Positions 1-8,974 of a stretch of 32,563 bases of DNA are shown one piece after another. Made by a program: the position numbers and the translations under genes. Every line of letters begins with the position of its first letter. Positions within the stretch are counted from its first letter, which is position 1. This DNA comes from Sediminibacterium sp. (lineage in GTDB: Bacteria; Bacteroidota; Bacteroidia; Chitinophagales; Chitinophagaceae): the NCBI GenBank assembly GCA_028687975.1, contig JAQTZD010000025.1, forward strand, positions 1 through 32,563. The letters run 5' to 3'. A model generated the notes under the pieces. It made no database searches, was not told where the DNA came from, and saw only the letters and a program-made list of their open reading frames with translations.

Positions 1-2
1 CA

Positions 3-1568
3 GCATTGAGAGATCCGGAAGAACTCTATACCTATGCTGCCGCATCCAATGCACTGGGCAAGAAAATACAGTCGGTGAACCATCCGCTGGTAAAGCTGGT
101 ATCCCGGCTGGCGCTCACTTCTACCGGCAGAATGTATTTTCCTTTCATCGACAATATTTACAAGGGTGTTACCAGTATGGATTCCATTACACCCTACGTG
201 ATGAATGATTCTTCAATCGGGTATTTTAAACTGCTGGTACAAACCCGGATTCAATATGCCGGCCGTATGCAAAGGGGAGATACCCCGATGGCAGTAAAAA
301 CCTTAACTGCCAAACTGAAGTCCAAAGCTATTGAAGGGTTTATTAACGAAATCAACGCGCTGCACAATACACAAAATGAAAAGATCCGTTTCAGAAGATT
401 GGAAGGACTTTCTGCGGAAGAGCTCTATTATTTAACCGTATTGGGAGAACAGGAAATGTACACTTCCAGTTTTGTGAGTGGTGTATATCCCCGGATCTTT
501 TCGCGGATGAACATACCCCGGTCCGATTCACTGCTGATGCGGGTTAAACACGATTACTATAAAAAATTTGTCAAGATTGCAGCGGCATACAATATGCTGG
601 ATGATTTTCTGAACAGGATGGATAAAAAAGATGCCGAGAAGCTGATTGTGGGCTTTGTAGACGGGCTGGATAAAACCACTTCGCTGGAAGACGCAGTGGA
701 TGTGGCAGACTCCTATGCAAGCATTTATGATCCGGCACTTCGCAAGTTGATCCTTCTGCACGTTGGGCATGAACTGGAGCGTTGTACAGACATCGGGTCA
801 AAACGCGGAATCGTTATATACAGTTTGCTGAAAACCATGTTCCTGTCGCTGGATTCCAGCAGTAATTCAGATCTTTCTGCCAGGCTCGGCATTATGCCGG
901 TGTATGAGCTTCCACTGAAACTGCTGCGTGAACACAATAACGGCAGGGTAGTGATGCAGCAGTTCTTTTACGGAGACAAAGACGGCATGGTGGTATTCAA
1001 TGCTTTTCTGAACAAATTCCGGAACGCTAACTGGAAAATTGTGAAAAAACCATACTGGGTAGAAGTGAATTCTACCAAAGGCATTCCTGTTACCATTTAT
1101 GCCAACCTGCCGCTGGATGAAACGAAGGAACTGGACGACAAGGCGCAGGACAGTTTGATTGAATACCTCGAGTACAATAAAATTTATCCGTCGGTTGCCA
1201 TTCACCGCGGGCACAGTTATTACGTTAACCAAACCATTCATAAGCTTCCCGGTTCAGCCAAACTCGTATTGCTGGGCAGTTGCGGAGGTTACCAGAAACT
1301 GAATGAGATCCTGGAAATTTGCCCCGGCGCACATATTATTTCCTCCAAGCAGGTAGGTACCGGCATCATTAACCAGGGGCTGATTGATGTGATCAGCGAA
1401 AAATTACGGTCGGGTAATAACCTGAACTGGCCATCCTTATGGAGCAGCCTGGCCATCCGGTTCAACGGATCTTCCAAAGAGAAGTTCGACGATTATATGC
1501 CGCCTTATAAAAACCTGGGCGCCATATTCATCACTGCTTATCAGGCTTCCTACAATGCCCTGCAATAA
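3..1568 (+). CDS. Large protein of unknown function with a caspase-like C-terminal region (5' truncated)
   Basis: The frame is open to the left window edge, and the first possible start inside the window is only a TTG at 6, so the gene very probably begins outside. About 521 residues are visible. I do not recognise a named family. The first 350 residues look helical and carry no motif I know. From about residue 315 the sequence changes to alternating strands and helices: FFYGDKDG, then IYANLPL, then a hydrophobic strand ending in HRGH (second His at codon 1212-1214), then a strand ending LLGSCGG (Cys at 1281-1283), then HIISSKQVGTG. A hydrophobic strand ending in Gly-His followed by one ending in Ser-Cys is the signature of clan CD peptidases (caspases, CHAT, gingipain). 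The function is inferred from this pattern only. No signal peptide can be judged because the N-terminus is missing. The neighbour on the right is convergent and 9 bases away. Confidence 0.75.
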   Translation, partial: ALRDPEELYTYAAASNALGKKIQSVNHPLVKLVSRLALTSTGRMYFPFIDNIYKGVTSMDSITPYVMNDSSIGYFKLLVQTRIQYAGRMQRGDTPMAVKTLTAKLKSKAIEGFINEINALHNTQNEKIRFRRLEGLSAEELYYLTVLGEQEMYTSSFVSGVYPRIFSRMNIPRSDSLLMRVKHDYYKKFVKIAAAYNMLDDFLNRMDKKDAEKLIVGFVDGLDKTTSLEDAVDVADSYASIYDPALRKLILLHVGHELERCTDIGSKRGIVIYSLLKTMFLSLDSSSNSDLSARLGIMPVYELPLKLLREHNNGRVVMQQFFYGDKDGMVVFNAFLNKFRNANWKIVKKPYWVEVNSTKGIPVTIYANLPLDETKELDDKAQDSLIEYLEYNKIYPSVAIHRGHSYYVNQTIHKLPGSAKLVLLGSCGGYQKLNEILEICPGAHIISSKQVGTGIINQGLIDVISEKLRSGNNLNWPSLWSSLAIRFNGSSKEKFDDYMPPYKNLGAIFITAYQASYNALQ

Positions 1569-1577
1569 ACCGGGTTG

Positions 1578-2216
1578 CTATTGTAAAAAAGGATTGTTTC
1601 TTTTTTCGTAGCCAATGGAGGTAGTAATTCCGTGACCCGGATATACTTTTACTTCGTCGGGTAGTACAAACAGTTTGGTTCTGATGCTGTTCAGTAAGGT
1701 TTCGTGGTTGCCCCCCGGAAGGTCCGATCTGCCAATACTTTCCCTGAACAAAACATCTCCACCAATGATAAACCCCTGAGCCTCACAGTAAAAGCAAATG
1801 CTGGCCGGCGAATGCCCGGGAGTAAAAATGACCTGAAGGGCATCGTTTCCGATGTGAATGGTATCTCCTTCGTGCAGAAAGTGAAGCGGTTCGGAATAAT
1901 TGGTAAAAGGGAGACCCCATTTTTCTCCGGAAACAGGCGCCATTTGTAACATTGGAGCTTCTTGCGGATGAATATGAAGCGGGGTTTGATAGGTATCATA
2001 CACCCATTTGTTGCCAAATACATGATCGAGGTGGCAATGGGTATTCAACAGCTGAACCGGAACCAGTGATTCATTGCTGATAAATCGGGCCAGGCTGTCC
2101 TGTTCTTCTTTGGAGTAGCATCCCGGGTCGATGATCACCGCTTTGCGATCTTCGTTGTACAGAATATATGTATTCTCCTGAACCGGATTAAATATGAAAA
2201 CCTTAACCTTTAACAT
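1578..2216 (-). CDS. MBL-fold metallo-hydrolase, glyoxalase II-like
   Basis: A 212-residue protein of the metallo-beta-lactamase fold, of the compact glyoxalase-II-like type common in Bacteroidota. The metal-binding motif THCHLDH lies at residues 59-65 and gives H60, H62, D64 and H65. A further ligand is in FTPGHSP, the bridging Asp is in IIGGDVLF, and a last His is in VYPGHG near the C-terminus. Family members hydrolyse thioesters such as hydroxyacylglutathione or, in related groups, act on persulfides; the substrate cannot be read from sequence. I chose the ATG at 2216 because MLKVKVFIFNPVQENTYIL is the usual family N-terminus. The longer frame to 2282 would run into the divergent gene. There is no signal peptide, so it is probably cytoplasmic. 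It is divergent from the Omp85-like gene, with about 60 bases between starts. Confidence 0.9.
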   Translation of the reverse strand: MLKVKVFIFNPVQENTYILYNEDRKAVIIDPGCYSKEEQDSLARFISNESLVPVQLLNTHCHLDHVFGNKWVYDTYQTPLHIHPQEAPMLQMAPVSGEKWGLPFTNYSEPLHFLHEGDTIHIGNDALQVIFTPGHSPASICFYCEAQGFIIGGDVLFRESIGRSDLPGGNHETLLNSIRTKLFVLPDEVKVYPGHGITTSIGYEKRNNPFLQ

Positions 2217-2276
2217 AAACCTAATTTTACCAGCTTTTAATTGTAAATGACTAATTTTAAATGCCAAAGTTCGGAT

Positions 2277-5200
2277 ATGCAATTGAATAGAATCAGCAAA
2301 GCAGTTTTTTTTGTCATTTTTCTTTTACCCTTTCTGGGGAACGCTCAGGTGAATTCTGTAGAGTTTGGAAAGAACCGCGTTCAACACAAGAAATTTGACT
2401 GGAAATTTTATCAGTCAGATAATTTCAACACCTACATTTCCCTGGGCGGGGTGGAGTTGGGAAAGTTTGTGTCGCAGGTTGCTGAAGAAGAACTTCGCTC
2501 GGTTGAAAATTTTATTGAATATTCTTTACAGCGTAGAGCGAATATAGTAGTGTACAATAGCTACAACGATTATAAAAGTACCAATATCGGACTGGGCATA
2601 GAATTACAAACACCCGGCGGCACAACCAAGCTGGTGAACAACAAGCTGGTGGTTTATTTCGACGGAAACCATGCCAACCTGCGCAGGCAGGTGAGAGAGG
2701 GGATTGCCCGTGTACTCACCGACAATCTCTTGTTTGGGGATGATATCGGCGAGTTTGCCAGCAACCAGGCTTTGCTCGATCTGCCCAAATGGATGGTAGA
2801 CGGATATGTATCTTATGCCGCAGAACCCTGGAGCACAGAAAAAGATGACCTGTTGAAAAGTGCCATGCTCAGCGGACGGTACAATTCTTTTTATCAGCTG
2901 GCATTCGAAAAACCGGTCCTTGCCGGCCATGCATTCTGGAATTATATCGGCGAGAAATACCGGAAGGAAAACATCACCTATCTGTTATACCTGTCCCGGA
3001 TTTACAAGAACATCAATAGCGCCTGTTTGCGGATTTGCAAAAGAAAATTCAAAGATGTACTGAACGACTTTATGCAGTTTCAGCAGGAGCGTTACATCAA
3101 GGATATCCGCCAGCGCCGCAACCAGGTAAAGGGTCAGTTGAGTGTTACAGAAGAAATTACCAAAAAGGATTATTTCCGTTTCCAGGCCAATCCCAACCCC
3201 AAGAGTAATACATATGCTTCGCTGGAATTCAATAAAGGACTTTACAGCGTTAAGCTGATCGAGAATTTTTATGATACCAAAGTGCTGCTGAAGACCGGCG
3301 TGAAGACCAATATGGCAGATGTAAATCCCACTTACCCGATCCTGGCATGGGATGGTAAGGGTTCCCGATTGCTGGTGATTTACTGGGAAATGGGCAAAAT
3401 CAAAATGTTTGTATACGATCTGGTTGCCCGGTACAAAAGATATAAACAAACCATCGATGGGTTCGACCAGATTCTGGATGCCTCCTTCATGCTCGATGCC
3501 AATACACTGGTCATGAGCGCTGTTAAAAACGGACATACCGATATCTATACCTATAAAATTGAAGAGCAGAAAGCTACCCAGATTACCAGCGACGTTTACG
3601 ATGATCTTACACCAACTATGGTCAGTTTTCCCAACAGGGTAGGAATCATTTTTTCATCCAACCGTCCGGGTCCGCTTGCGCCGGATAAGGATACCGTAAT
3701 TCCTGGCAGACATCCCTATAATATTTTCATGGTAGATCTTCTGAACGACAGCAAGGAAAAACAAATTACCCGGCTGACCAATGTGAAATTCGGGAATGCG
3801 AAATATCCTATGCAATACAATACCAATCACTTCACTTTTGTGTCGGATGAAAATGGTATTGCCAACAGATGGGCAGGTTTCTTTGCAACACAACGCAATG
3901 GATTGGATACCCTGTACTACATAGGGGATGAAATATTACGCAACCCTGCGCCAAAAGAATTTGATTCCACACTGATGGCCTGGCAGAAGCAGGAACCGGA
4001 TAGCGTTAGTTATTTTCAGGTGTACAAAGATTCTACCTATACCTTCCCCATTACCAACTACCAGAGCAGTTTGCTGGAAACCAGGATTGCAGGAAATAAC
4101 GGACAGGTAAGCGAAGTAAGAAGAGAGGGCGATTTCAAATTCCTTTATAAGCTGAAGGTAGATGAAGTTGCTTTGAATAAACGAAATGTGAATCCCAAGC
4201 CAACTGAGTATGTCCGCAAGGTGATGGAAGAAAAGAAAGCAGTTGAAGGCAAGGCAATTGTTTATACACAAAAACCATTGGTGACCGACACGGTTAAAAA
4301 AGCAAAAGATTTCTTTCAGAATGAATTTGCAGATGAAAAACCGGATACAGGTTTTGTACTGCCTCAGATACCATTAACTACTGCCAAAAAGCAAAGTTCT
4401 CTGGCTAAAACCCGGTTATTCGATTACCGGAAAAAATTCAATGCCGATTATGTGTTGAGCGGGTTCTCCAATAATGTACTCATCAACAAATATCAGCCTT
4501 ATGGAGGTGGTAACGGACCTATTCAGCTGAACAATGGCAACGACTTCAATTTCACCTTCCGGGTGGGTGTAGTGGAATTGTTCGAAGACATCAAGTTTGT
4601 GGCCGGACTCCGTTTCGGAACCAACCTTCGCGATAAAGATATTTTGTTCTCCTTCCAGAATCTGCGGAAGCGGATCGACTGGGGGGTTACTTATTACAGA
4701 AGCAATGTGACCAATTTTTTTGGCAGTCAGTTCAATAATATGCTGATCACCAACTTGTATCAGGTGAATGCCAAGTATGCCATCAATGAAGTAAAGAGCT
4801 TTCGGGTAACAGTTGGATTAAGGACCGACAGAGGTGTTCTTCGTCCATATGATAATGTAAGCGGATTGCCCAATCCGGCAGCGCTGGCTTATCCGGATAC
4901 CTTGTCTAAGTTCCTGTTGTCCCGCTTTGAATACGTTCACGACAATACACTTAATCCTGTACAGAATATCTGGGATGGATTGCGGTACAAAATATTCATG
5001 GACGTGAATATGCCCCTGACCGACAATAAACTGTACAAAGGAAAGCCAACATTGAATTTTGGCTTTGATGCGAGGTACTATCACAAAATCTACCGGAACT
5101 TCATCTGGGCTGGTAGGGCTGCAGCGGATTTTTCCTGGGGACCACAAAAGTTAATTTATTACCTCGGTGGGGTAGATGGCTGGATCGGGCCTAAGTTTAA

Positions 5201-5651
5201 TGGAGCCAATACACCTGCAGCAGATCAGACCTATGCGTTTCAGACACTGGCAGTGAATATGCGGGGCTATCGGCAGAATATTGCCAATGGAAATAATGCG
5301 TTTGTCATCAACAGTGAATTCAGGTTACCTGTGTTTTCTACCTTTATCAATAAGCCCATCAACAACGCATTCATTCGCAACTTCCAGCTGGTGCAGTTCA
5401 TCGATTTGGGAACTGCATGGAATGGTAAATACAATGGCATCAAGCGTCCTGGCGATATCTATACAGATCCGAACTCTTCCGTTGTAGTTAAGGTAGATGC
5501 AGGTGGACTGGGACCTTTTGCCGGTGGGTATGGCTTTGGTGCCAGGAGCACCTTACTGGGGTATTTCCTGAAATTTGATGCCGGCTGGCCTATGAAAGGA
5601 ATTTTCAGAGGTAAGCCTGTTTATTATTTCGCACTGGGATTCGATTTCTAA
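2277..5651 (+). CDS. Outer-membrane protein: degenerate peptidase-MA domain, TolB-like propeller, Omp85-type barrel
   Basis: A 1124-residue exported protein. A signal peptide (MQLNRISKAVFFVIFLLPF, cut near NAQ) favours the ATG at 2277; an upstream ATG at 2247 would add ten polar residues. Numbering from 2277, residues about 35-280 resemble a peptidase-MA (gluzincin) domain, including LPKWMVDGYVSY at 169-180, but the zinc motif position reads REGIAR instead of HExxH. Residues about 300-600 are a TolB-like beta-propeller with PD40-type repeats (TQITSDVYDDLTPTM, IIFSSNRPG). After a charged linker, the last 370 residues look like an Omp85/surface-antigen D15 barrel: MRGYRQN resembles the conserved RGY/F lid motif, INSEFRLPVF fits late barrel strands, and the chain ends in Phe. 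An outer-membrane location is inferred. Its role is unknown; such proteins are often labelled as TolB-like translocation proteins. It is convergent with terC, 6 bases away. Confidence 0.85.
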   Translation: MQLNRISKAVFFVIFLLPFLGNAQVNSVEFGKNRVQHKKFDWKFYQSDNFNTYISLGGVELGKFVSQVAEEELRSVENFIEYSLQRRANIVVYNSYNDYKSTNIGLGIELQTPGGTTKLVNNKLVVYFDGNHANLRRQVREGIARVLTDNLLFGDDIGEFASNQALLDLPKWMVDGYVSYAAEPWSTEKDDLLKSAMLSGRYNSFYQLAFEKPVLAGHAFWNYIGEKYRKENITYLLYLSRIYKNINSACLRICKRKFKDVLNDFMQFQQERYIKDIRQRRNQVKGQLSVTEEITKKDYFRFQANPNPKSNTYASLEFNKGLYSVKLIENFYDTKVLLKTGVKTNMADVNPTYPILAWDGKGSRLLVIYWEMGKIKMFVYDLVARYKRYKQTIDGFDQILDASFMLDANTLVMSAVKNGHTDIYTYKIEEQKATQITSDVYDDLTPTMVSFPNRVGIIFSSNRPGPLAPDKDTVIPGRHPYNIFMVDLLNDSKEKQITRLTNVKFGNAKYPMQYNTNHFTFVSDENGIANRWAGFFATQRNGLDTLYYIGDEILRNPAPKEFDSTLMAWQKQEPDSVSYFQVYKDSTYTFPITNYQSSLLETRIAGNNGQVSEVRREGDFKFLYKLKVDEVALNKRNVNPKPTEYVRKVMEEKKAVEGKAIVYTQKPLVTDTVKKAKDFFQNEFADEKPDTGFVLPQIPLTTAKKQSSLAKTRLFDYRKKFNADYVLSGFSNNVLINKYQPYGGGNGPIQLNNGNDFNFTFRVGVVELFEDIKFVAGLRFGTNLRDKDILFSFQNLRKRIDWGVTYYRSNVTNFFGSQFNNMLITNLYQVNAKYAINEVKSFRVTVGLRTDRGVLRPYDNVSGLPNPAALAYPDTLSKFLLSRFEYVHDNTLNPVQNIWDGLRYKIFMDVNMPLTDNKLYKGKPTLNFGFDARYYHKIYRNFIWAGRAAADFSWGPQKLIYYLGGVDGWIGPKFNGANTPAADQTYAFQTLAVNMRGYRQNIANGNNAFVINSEFRLPVFSTFINKPINNAFIRNFQLVQFIDLGTAWNGKYNGIKRPGDIYTDPNSSVVVKVDAGGLGPFAGGYGFGARSTLLGYFLKFDAGWPMKGIFRGKPVYYFALGFDF

Positions 5652-5657
5652 CAGCAC

Positions 5658-6464
5658 TTATTTAGCCATATCGGAATAACCATCGTCGTTGAGATCTTTA
5701 ATGCTGGGTTCACGGAGTTCAACAGGTTTCGGCTGTAGTATACCCTTGCGCATCCGCATATTCAGCAGTTCCACAATAAAGGAGAATGCCATGGCGAAGT
5801 ACACATAGTTCTTCAGGTGAAGATCATGTGTGCCCTCTGCATCCCAGCCTTCTACCAGTAAAACAAAACCGATCATTACCAGGAACGATAAGGCCAGCAT
5901 TTTTAAAGTAGGATGTTTATGAATGAATGCAGAAATGGCCGGGCTGAATAAAAACATGATGATCATGGCAATGACCACTGCGCTGATCATGACTTCAATG
6001 TGTTTGGCTGTTCCCCCTGCAGTAATGATGCTGTCGAAGCTGAACACCATATCGATCAGAATAATTTGAAATACGCCTGCGCCAAAACCGAGGGGTTTGG
6101 TTGCAACTCCGGAAGCAGCTGCTTCTTCTCCCTCCAGTTTGTGGTGGATCTCTTTTACCGTCTTATAAATCAGGAACAAACCACCTGCCAGCATTACCAG
6201 GCTCGCGAGATCGAAATCCTTGCCAAATGCACTGAAGACCGGCTTCCCTTTTTGAGACAAGAGCCAACTCAGGCCAAATAATAAAACGGTTCTGCTAATG
6301 ATACCGGTAATCATCCAGATCATCCTTCCTTTTTTCTGAATGGCTTTGGGCATCCTGTTGAGGATGATGCTTACAAAAATGACATTATCAATGCCCAATA
6401 CAACTTCAAGAATGGTCAGTATCAGAAAGCTGATTAAACTTTCGGTGGTAAAAAGATGCTCCAT
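5658..6464 (-). CDS. TerC family integral membrane protein
   Basis: A 268-residue polytopic membrane protein of the TerC family. The N-terminal segment LEVVLGIDNVIFVSI carries the conserved acidic and Asn residues within a membrane helix, and a second half-repeat has IILIDMVFSFDSIITAGG, again with Asp residues in a helix. This internal repeat of acidic membrane motifs is typical of the family, which in several bacteria exports Mn2+ or supports metal loading of exported proteins, and in others is linked to tellurite resistance. Seven or so hydrophobic segments are visible, with a polar C-terminal tail of about 30 residues. Length matches the short TerC type without CBS domains. It lies 43 bases downstream of pyrD on the same strand and may share its transcript. 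Metal specificity cannot be read from sequence. Confidence 0.93.
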   Translation of the reverse strand: MEHLFTTESLISFLILTILEVVLGIDNVIFVSIILNRMPKAIQKKGRMIWMITGIISRTVLLFGLSWLLSQKGKPVFSAFGKDFDLASLVMLAGGLFLIYKTVKEIHHKLEGEEAAASGVATKPLGFGAGVFQIILIDMVFSFDSIITAGGTAKHIEVMISAVVIAMIIMFLFSPAISAFIHKHPTLKMLALSFLVMIGFVLLVEGWDAEGTHDLHLKNYVYFAMAFSFIVELLNMRMRKGILQPKPVELREPSIKDLNDDGYSDMAK

Positions 6465-6507
6465 GATGTTTAGCTTATTTGCAAATATACAGTTGATCGC
6501 TGTTTGC

Positions 6508-7548
6508 TTATCGGGCCAGGCAGGTACAGATTTTTTTGGCTATGGCAGGGCCTTCGTACACAAACCCCGTCCAAACCTGTACCAGTGAGGCGCCTTTGCT
6601 GAATTTTTCTGCCGCATCTTCGCCGGTGAAGATACCCCCGCTTGCAATGATGGGTATTTCCCGGTTGGTATTGTCCGAAAGATAGGAAAGCACTTCGGTG
6701 GATCGTTGCTGTACCGGTTTTCCGCTTAAACCGCCCATACCAACGGCTTCGCTTTTTTGAATACCGGCAGGACTGAGCATGCTGCGGTCGATGGTGGTAT
6801 TGGTGGCTACCAGCCCGCTCAGCTTCATTTCAAATGAAAGATCAATGATATCATCCAGTTGCTCCTGTGTAAGGTCCGGTGCTATTTTCAGGAGCAGCGG
6901 CTTGGATTTGGATTTACCGGCATTGTCGTTTTGCAACTCCCCGAAAATCCGGCGAAGCGCCTCTTTCTCCTGCAGTTCCCTTAAGCCGGGGGTATTGGGT
7001 GAACTCACATTCACAACAAAATAGTGGGCTTCGTTGTGCAGTTCGTTGAAGCAGATTTTATAATCCTTCCACGCATCTTCGTTGGGGGTAATTTTATTTT
7101 TTCCAATATTACCGCCAATGATCATTTGGGAATTGGCTGTATTGTTCCAGTTAATCAGTCGCTCTTTTACAGCGGCAACACCATCGTTATTGAATCCCAT
7201 CCTGTTGATCAGCGCTTTATCCTGAGGAAGCCGGAACAGGCGGGGCTTTTCATTACCCGGCTGTGCCCTGGGGGTTACGGTTCCGATTTCTACAAAGCCA
7301 AAGCCCAGCGCCTCCAGTTCGTTCAGGTAGCAGGCATTTTTATCAAATCCGGCGCCTAAACCAACAGGATTGGGGAAGCGCAGACCAAAAACTTCTTTTT
7401 CCAGTTGGTTGGAACGGAACTGAAAGGCATTTCGGATCAGGGTATCGGTCAAAGAGATACGGGTTCCCATTTTGAGACAACCCATGGCAAAATGATGTAC
7501 TTCCTCAGGCGGGAAGCAGAATAGGAGGTTTCTGATCAGCTTGTACAA
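6508..7548 (-). CDS. pyrD: Dihydroorotate dehydrogenase (quinone), class 2
   Basis: A 346-residue flavoenzyme that oxidises dihydroorotate to orotate in pyrimidine synthesis, passing electrons to membrane quinone. Class 2 is shown by the N-terminal amphipathic extension (YKLIRNLLFCFPPEEVHHFA), the PVGLGAGFDKN FMN/substrate segment at about residue 61, NRMGFNNDG at about 115, and VNVSSPNTPGLR at 179-190, whose Ser is the catalytic base of class 2 enzymes (class 1 uses Cys). LVATNTT and the GGI phosphate-binding segment near the C-terminus complete the barrel. The start must be the TTG at 7548: an in-frame TAA lies only four codons upstream (7558-7560), and the next Met falls after the conserved membrane-binding helix. 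It is divergent from the thiolase. A near-match -7 sequence (TATTTTCG, 7569-7562) lies 13 bases upstream. Confidence 0.96.
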   Translation of the reverse strand: MYKLIRNLLFCFPPEEVHHFAMGCLKMGTRISLTDTLIRNAFQFRSNQLEKEVFGLRFPNPVGLGAGFDKNACYLNELEALGFGFVEIGTVTPRAQPGNEKPRLFRLPQDKALINRMGFNNDGVAAVKERLINWNNTANSQMIIGGNIGKNKITPNEDAWKDYKICFNELHNEAHYFVVNVSSPNTPGLRELQEKEALRRIFGELQNDNAGKSKSKPLLLKIAPDLTQEQLDDIIDLSFEMKLSGLVATNTTIDRSMLSPAGIQKSEAVGMGGLSGKPVQQRSTEVLSYLSDNTNREIPIIASGGIFTGEDAAEKFSKGASLVQVWTGFVYEGPAIAKKICTCLAR

Positions 7549-7627
7549 AAGAATCTTTTAGCGAAAATAGAATGAAATGCTGAATTATCTTAATTTAGTT
7601 GCATAAACAACTTTTAATCATTTTCCC

Positions 7628-7635
7628 TACATTTG
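7628..7635 (+). promoter_or_regulatory. -7 element of the thiolase promoter (TACATTTG)
   Basis: TACATTTG matches the Bacteroidota -7 consensus TAnnTTTG at every fixed position and ends 18 bases before the ATG at 7654. I could not find a convincing -33 TTG at the expected distance. The element overlaps the TTG at 7633, which argues against that codon as the start. Confidence 0.6.
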
Positions 7636-7653
7636 ATCTATAAAATTCATTTT

Positions 7654-8829
7654 ATGCAGGAAGCATACATCGTAGCAGGTTTTCGTACTGCAATTACCAA
7701 AAGTAAAAGAGGCGGGTTTCGCTTTTTCAGATCCGATGACCTGGCTGTTGAAGTTATCAAAGCCCTTGTGGCTTCTGTTCCACAACTGGATCCCAACAGG
7801 GTAGATGATGTGATTGTAGGAAATGCGGTGCCGGAGGCAGAGCAGGGTTTGCAATTCGGAAGAATCATCGCTGCAAAAGCACTTGGAATTGACGTGCCGG
7901 GAATTACCATCAACCGCTATTGCGCCAGCGGCCTCGAAAGTATTGCCATGGCCACTGCAAAAATCAGAACCGGTATGGCCGAGTGTATTGTTGCCGGTGG
8001 AACCGAAAGCATGAGCCTGGTTCCTACCACGGGCTGGAAAACCGTACCTTCTTATGCAATTGCAAAAGATGAACCAGACTATTATCTGAGCATGGGACTT
8101 ACTGCAGAAGCAGTAGCCAAAGAATACAATGTTTCCAGAGAGGATCAGGATGTATTTGCATATCATTCTCACCAAAAAGCCAAAGTGGCCATTGAGAATG
8201 GTTATTTCAAAAGCGGGATTGTTCCGATTACCGTAGAGGAAACTTATGTGAACGAAAAAGGAAAGAAGGCAGTTCGCTCTTATGTAGTGGATACCGACGA
8301 AGGTTTGAGGGCCGATACAACAGTGGAAGGCCTGTCTAAATTAAAACCAGCTTTCTCCGTTACCGGAACAGTTACTGCTGGTAATTCCTCACAAACCAGC
8401 GACGGATCTTCTTTCGTACTGGTGATGAGTGAACGCATGATTAATGAGTTGGGATTAAAGCCAATCGGCAGACTGGTGAATTGTGCTTCTGCAGGTGTGC
8501 ATCCGAGAATCATGGGTATAGGCCCGGTTGCAGCCATTCCAAAAGTATTGAAACAGGCCGGTATGAACCTCGCAGATATAGACCTCATTGAACTGAATGA
8601 AGCGTTTGCGTCGCAATCGCTGGCCGTGATCCGCGAACTGGGTCTGGATCCTGCCAAAGTAAATATCAATGGTGGCGCTATTGCGTTGGGACATCCCCTG
8701 GGTTGTACGGGAAGTAAATTGACTGTGCAGGTACTCAACGATATGAAGCGGCTGAATAAAAAATATGGAATGGTCTCTGCCTGTGTAGGTGGCGGTCAGG
8801 GAGTTGCCGGGATCATTGAGAATATCTAA
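7654..8829 (+). CDS. Acetyl-CoA C-acyltransferase (thiolase)
   Basis: A 391-residue thiolase, the usual length. The nucleophilic Cys is C90 in NRYCASGLES, the general-base His is in ALGHPLGCTG, and the second catalytic Cys is in SACVGGGQG near the C-terminus; NEAFA is also present. These enzymes cleave 3-ketoacyl-CoA with CoA in beta-oxidation, or run in reverse to make acetoacetyl-CoA. The sequence resembles the FadA/3-ketoacyl-CoA thiolase type more than a dedicated biosynthetic enzyme, but that choice is an inference. No partner fadB or acyl-CoA dehydrogenase gene is next to it. The start at 7654 is supported by the promoter element upstream and by the family N-terminus (MQEAYIVAGFRTA). 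A strong hairpin terminator follows, so it appears to be a single-gene transcript. Confidence 0.95.
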   Translation: MQEAYIVAGFRTAITKSKRGGFRFFRSDDLAVEVIKALVASVPQLDPNRVDDVIVGNAVPEAEQGLQFGRIIAAKALGIDVPGITINRYCASGLESIAMATAKIRTGMAECIVAGGTESMSLVPTTGWKTVPSYAIAKDEPDYYLSMGLTAEAVAKEYNVSREDQDVFAYHSHQKAKVAIENGYFKSGIVPITVEETYVNEKGKKAVRSYVVDTDEGLRADTTVEGLSKLKPAFSVTGTVTAGNSSQTSDGSSFVLVMSERMINELGLKPIGRLVNCASAGVHPRIMGIGPVAAIPKVLKQAGMNLADIDLIELNEAFASQSLAVIRELGLDPAKVNINGGAIALGHPLGCTGSKLTVQVLNDMKRLNKKYGMVSACVGGGQGVAGIIENI

Positions 8830-8852
8830 CTCCTTATAAAATAAGCTGTTGC

Positions 8853-8887
8853 AAGCCCTGTTGCCCAAAAAAGCAGCAGGGCTTTTT
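8853..8887 (+). terminator. Rho-independent terminator after the thiolase gene
   Basis: A 12-base stem (8853-8864 with 8873-8884, one G-U pair) closes an 8-base A-rich loop and runs directly into a T tract (8883-8887). It sits 23 bases after the thiolase stop codon. Confidence 0.85.
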
Positions 8888-8974
8888 GCTGCACCTGTTT
8901 ATCTGCCGGAATCAATGATCTATGTCATATTTTATATGTAAATTATGTTGGAAATTTACAGTAATACAAAGCAT

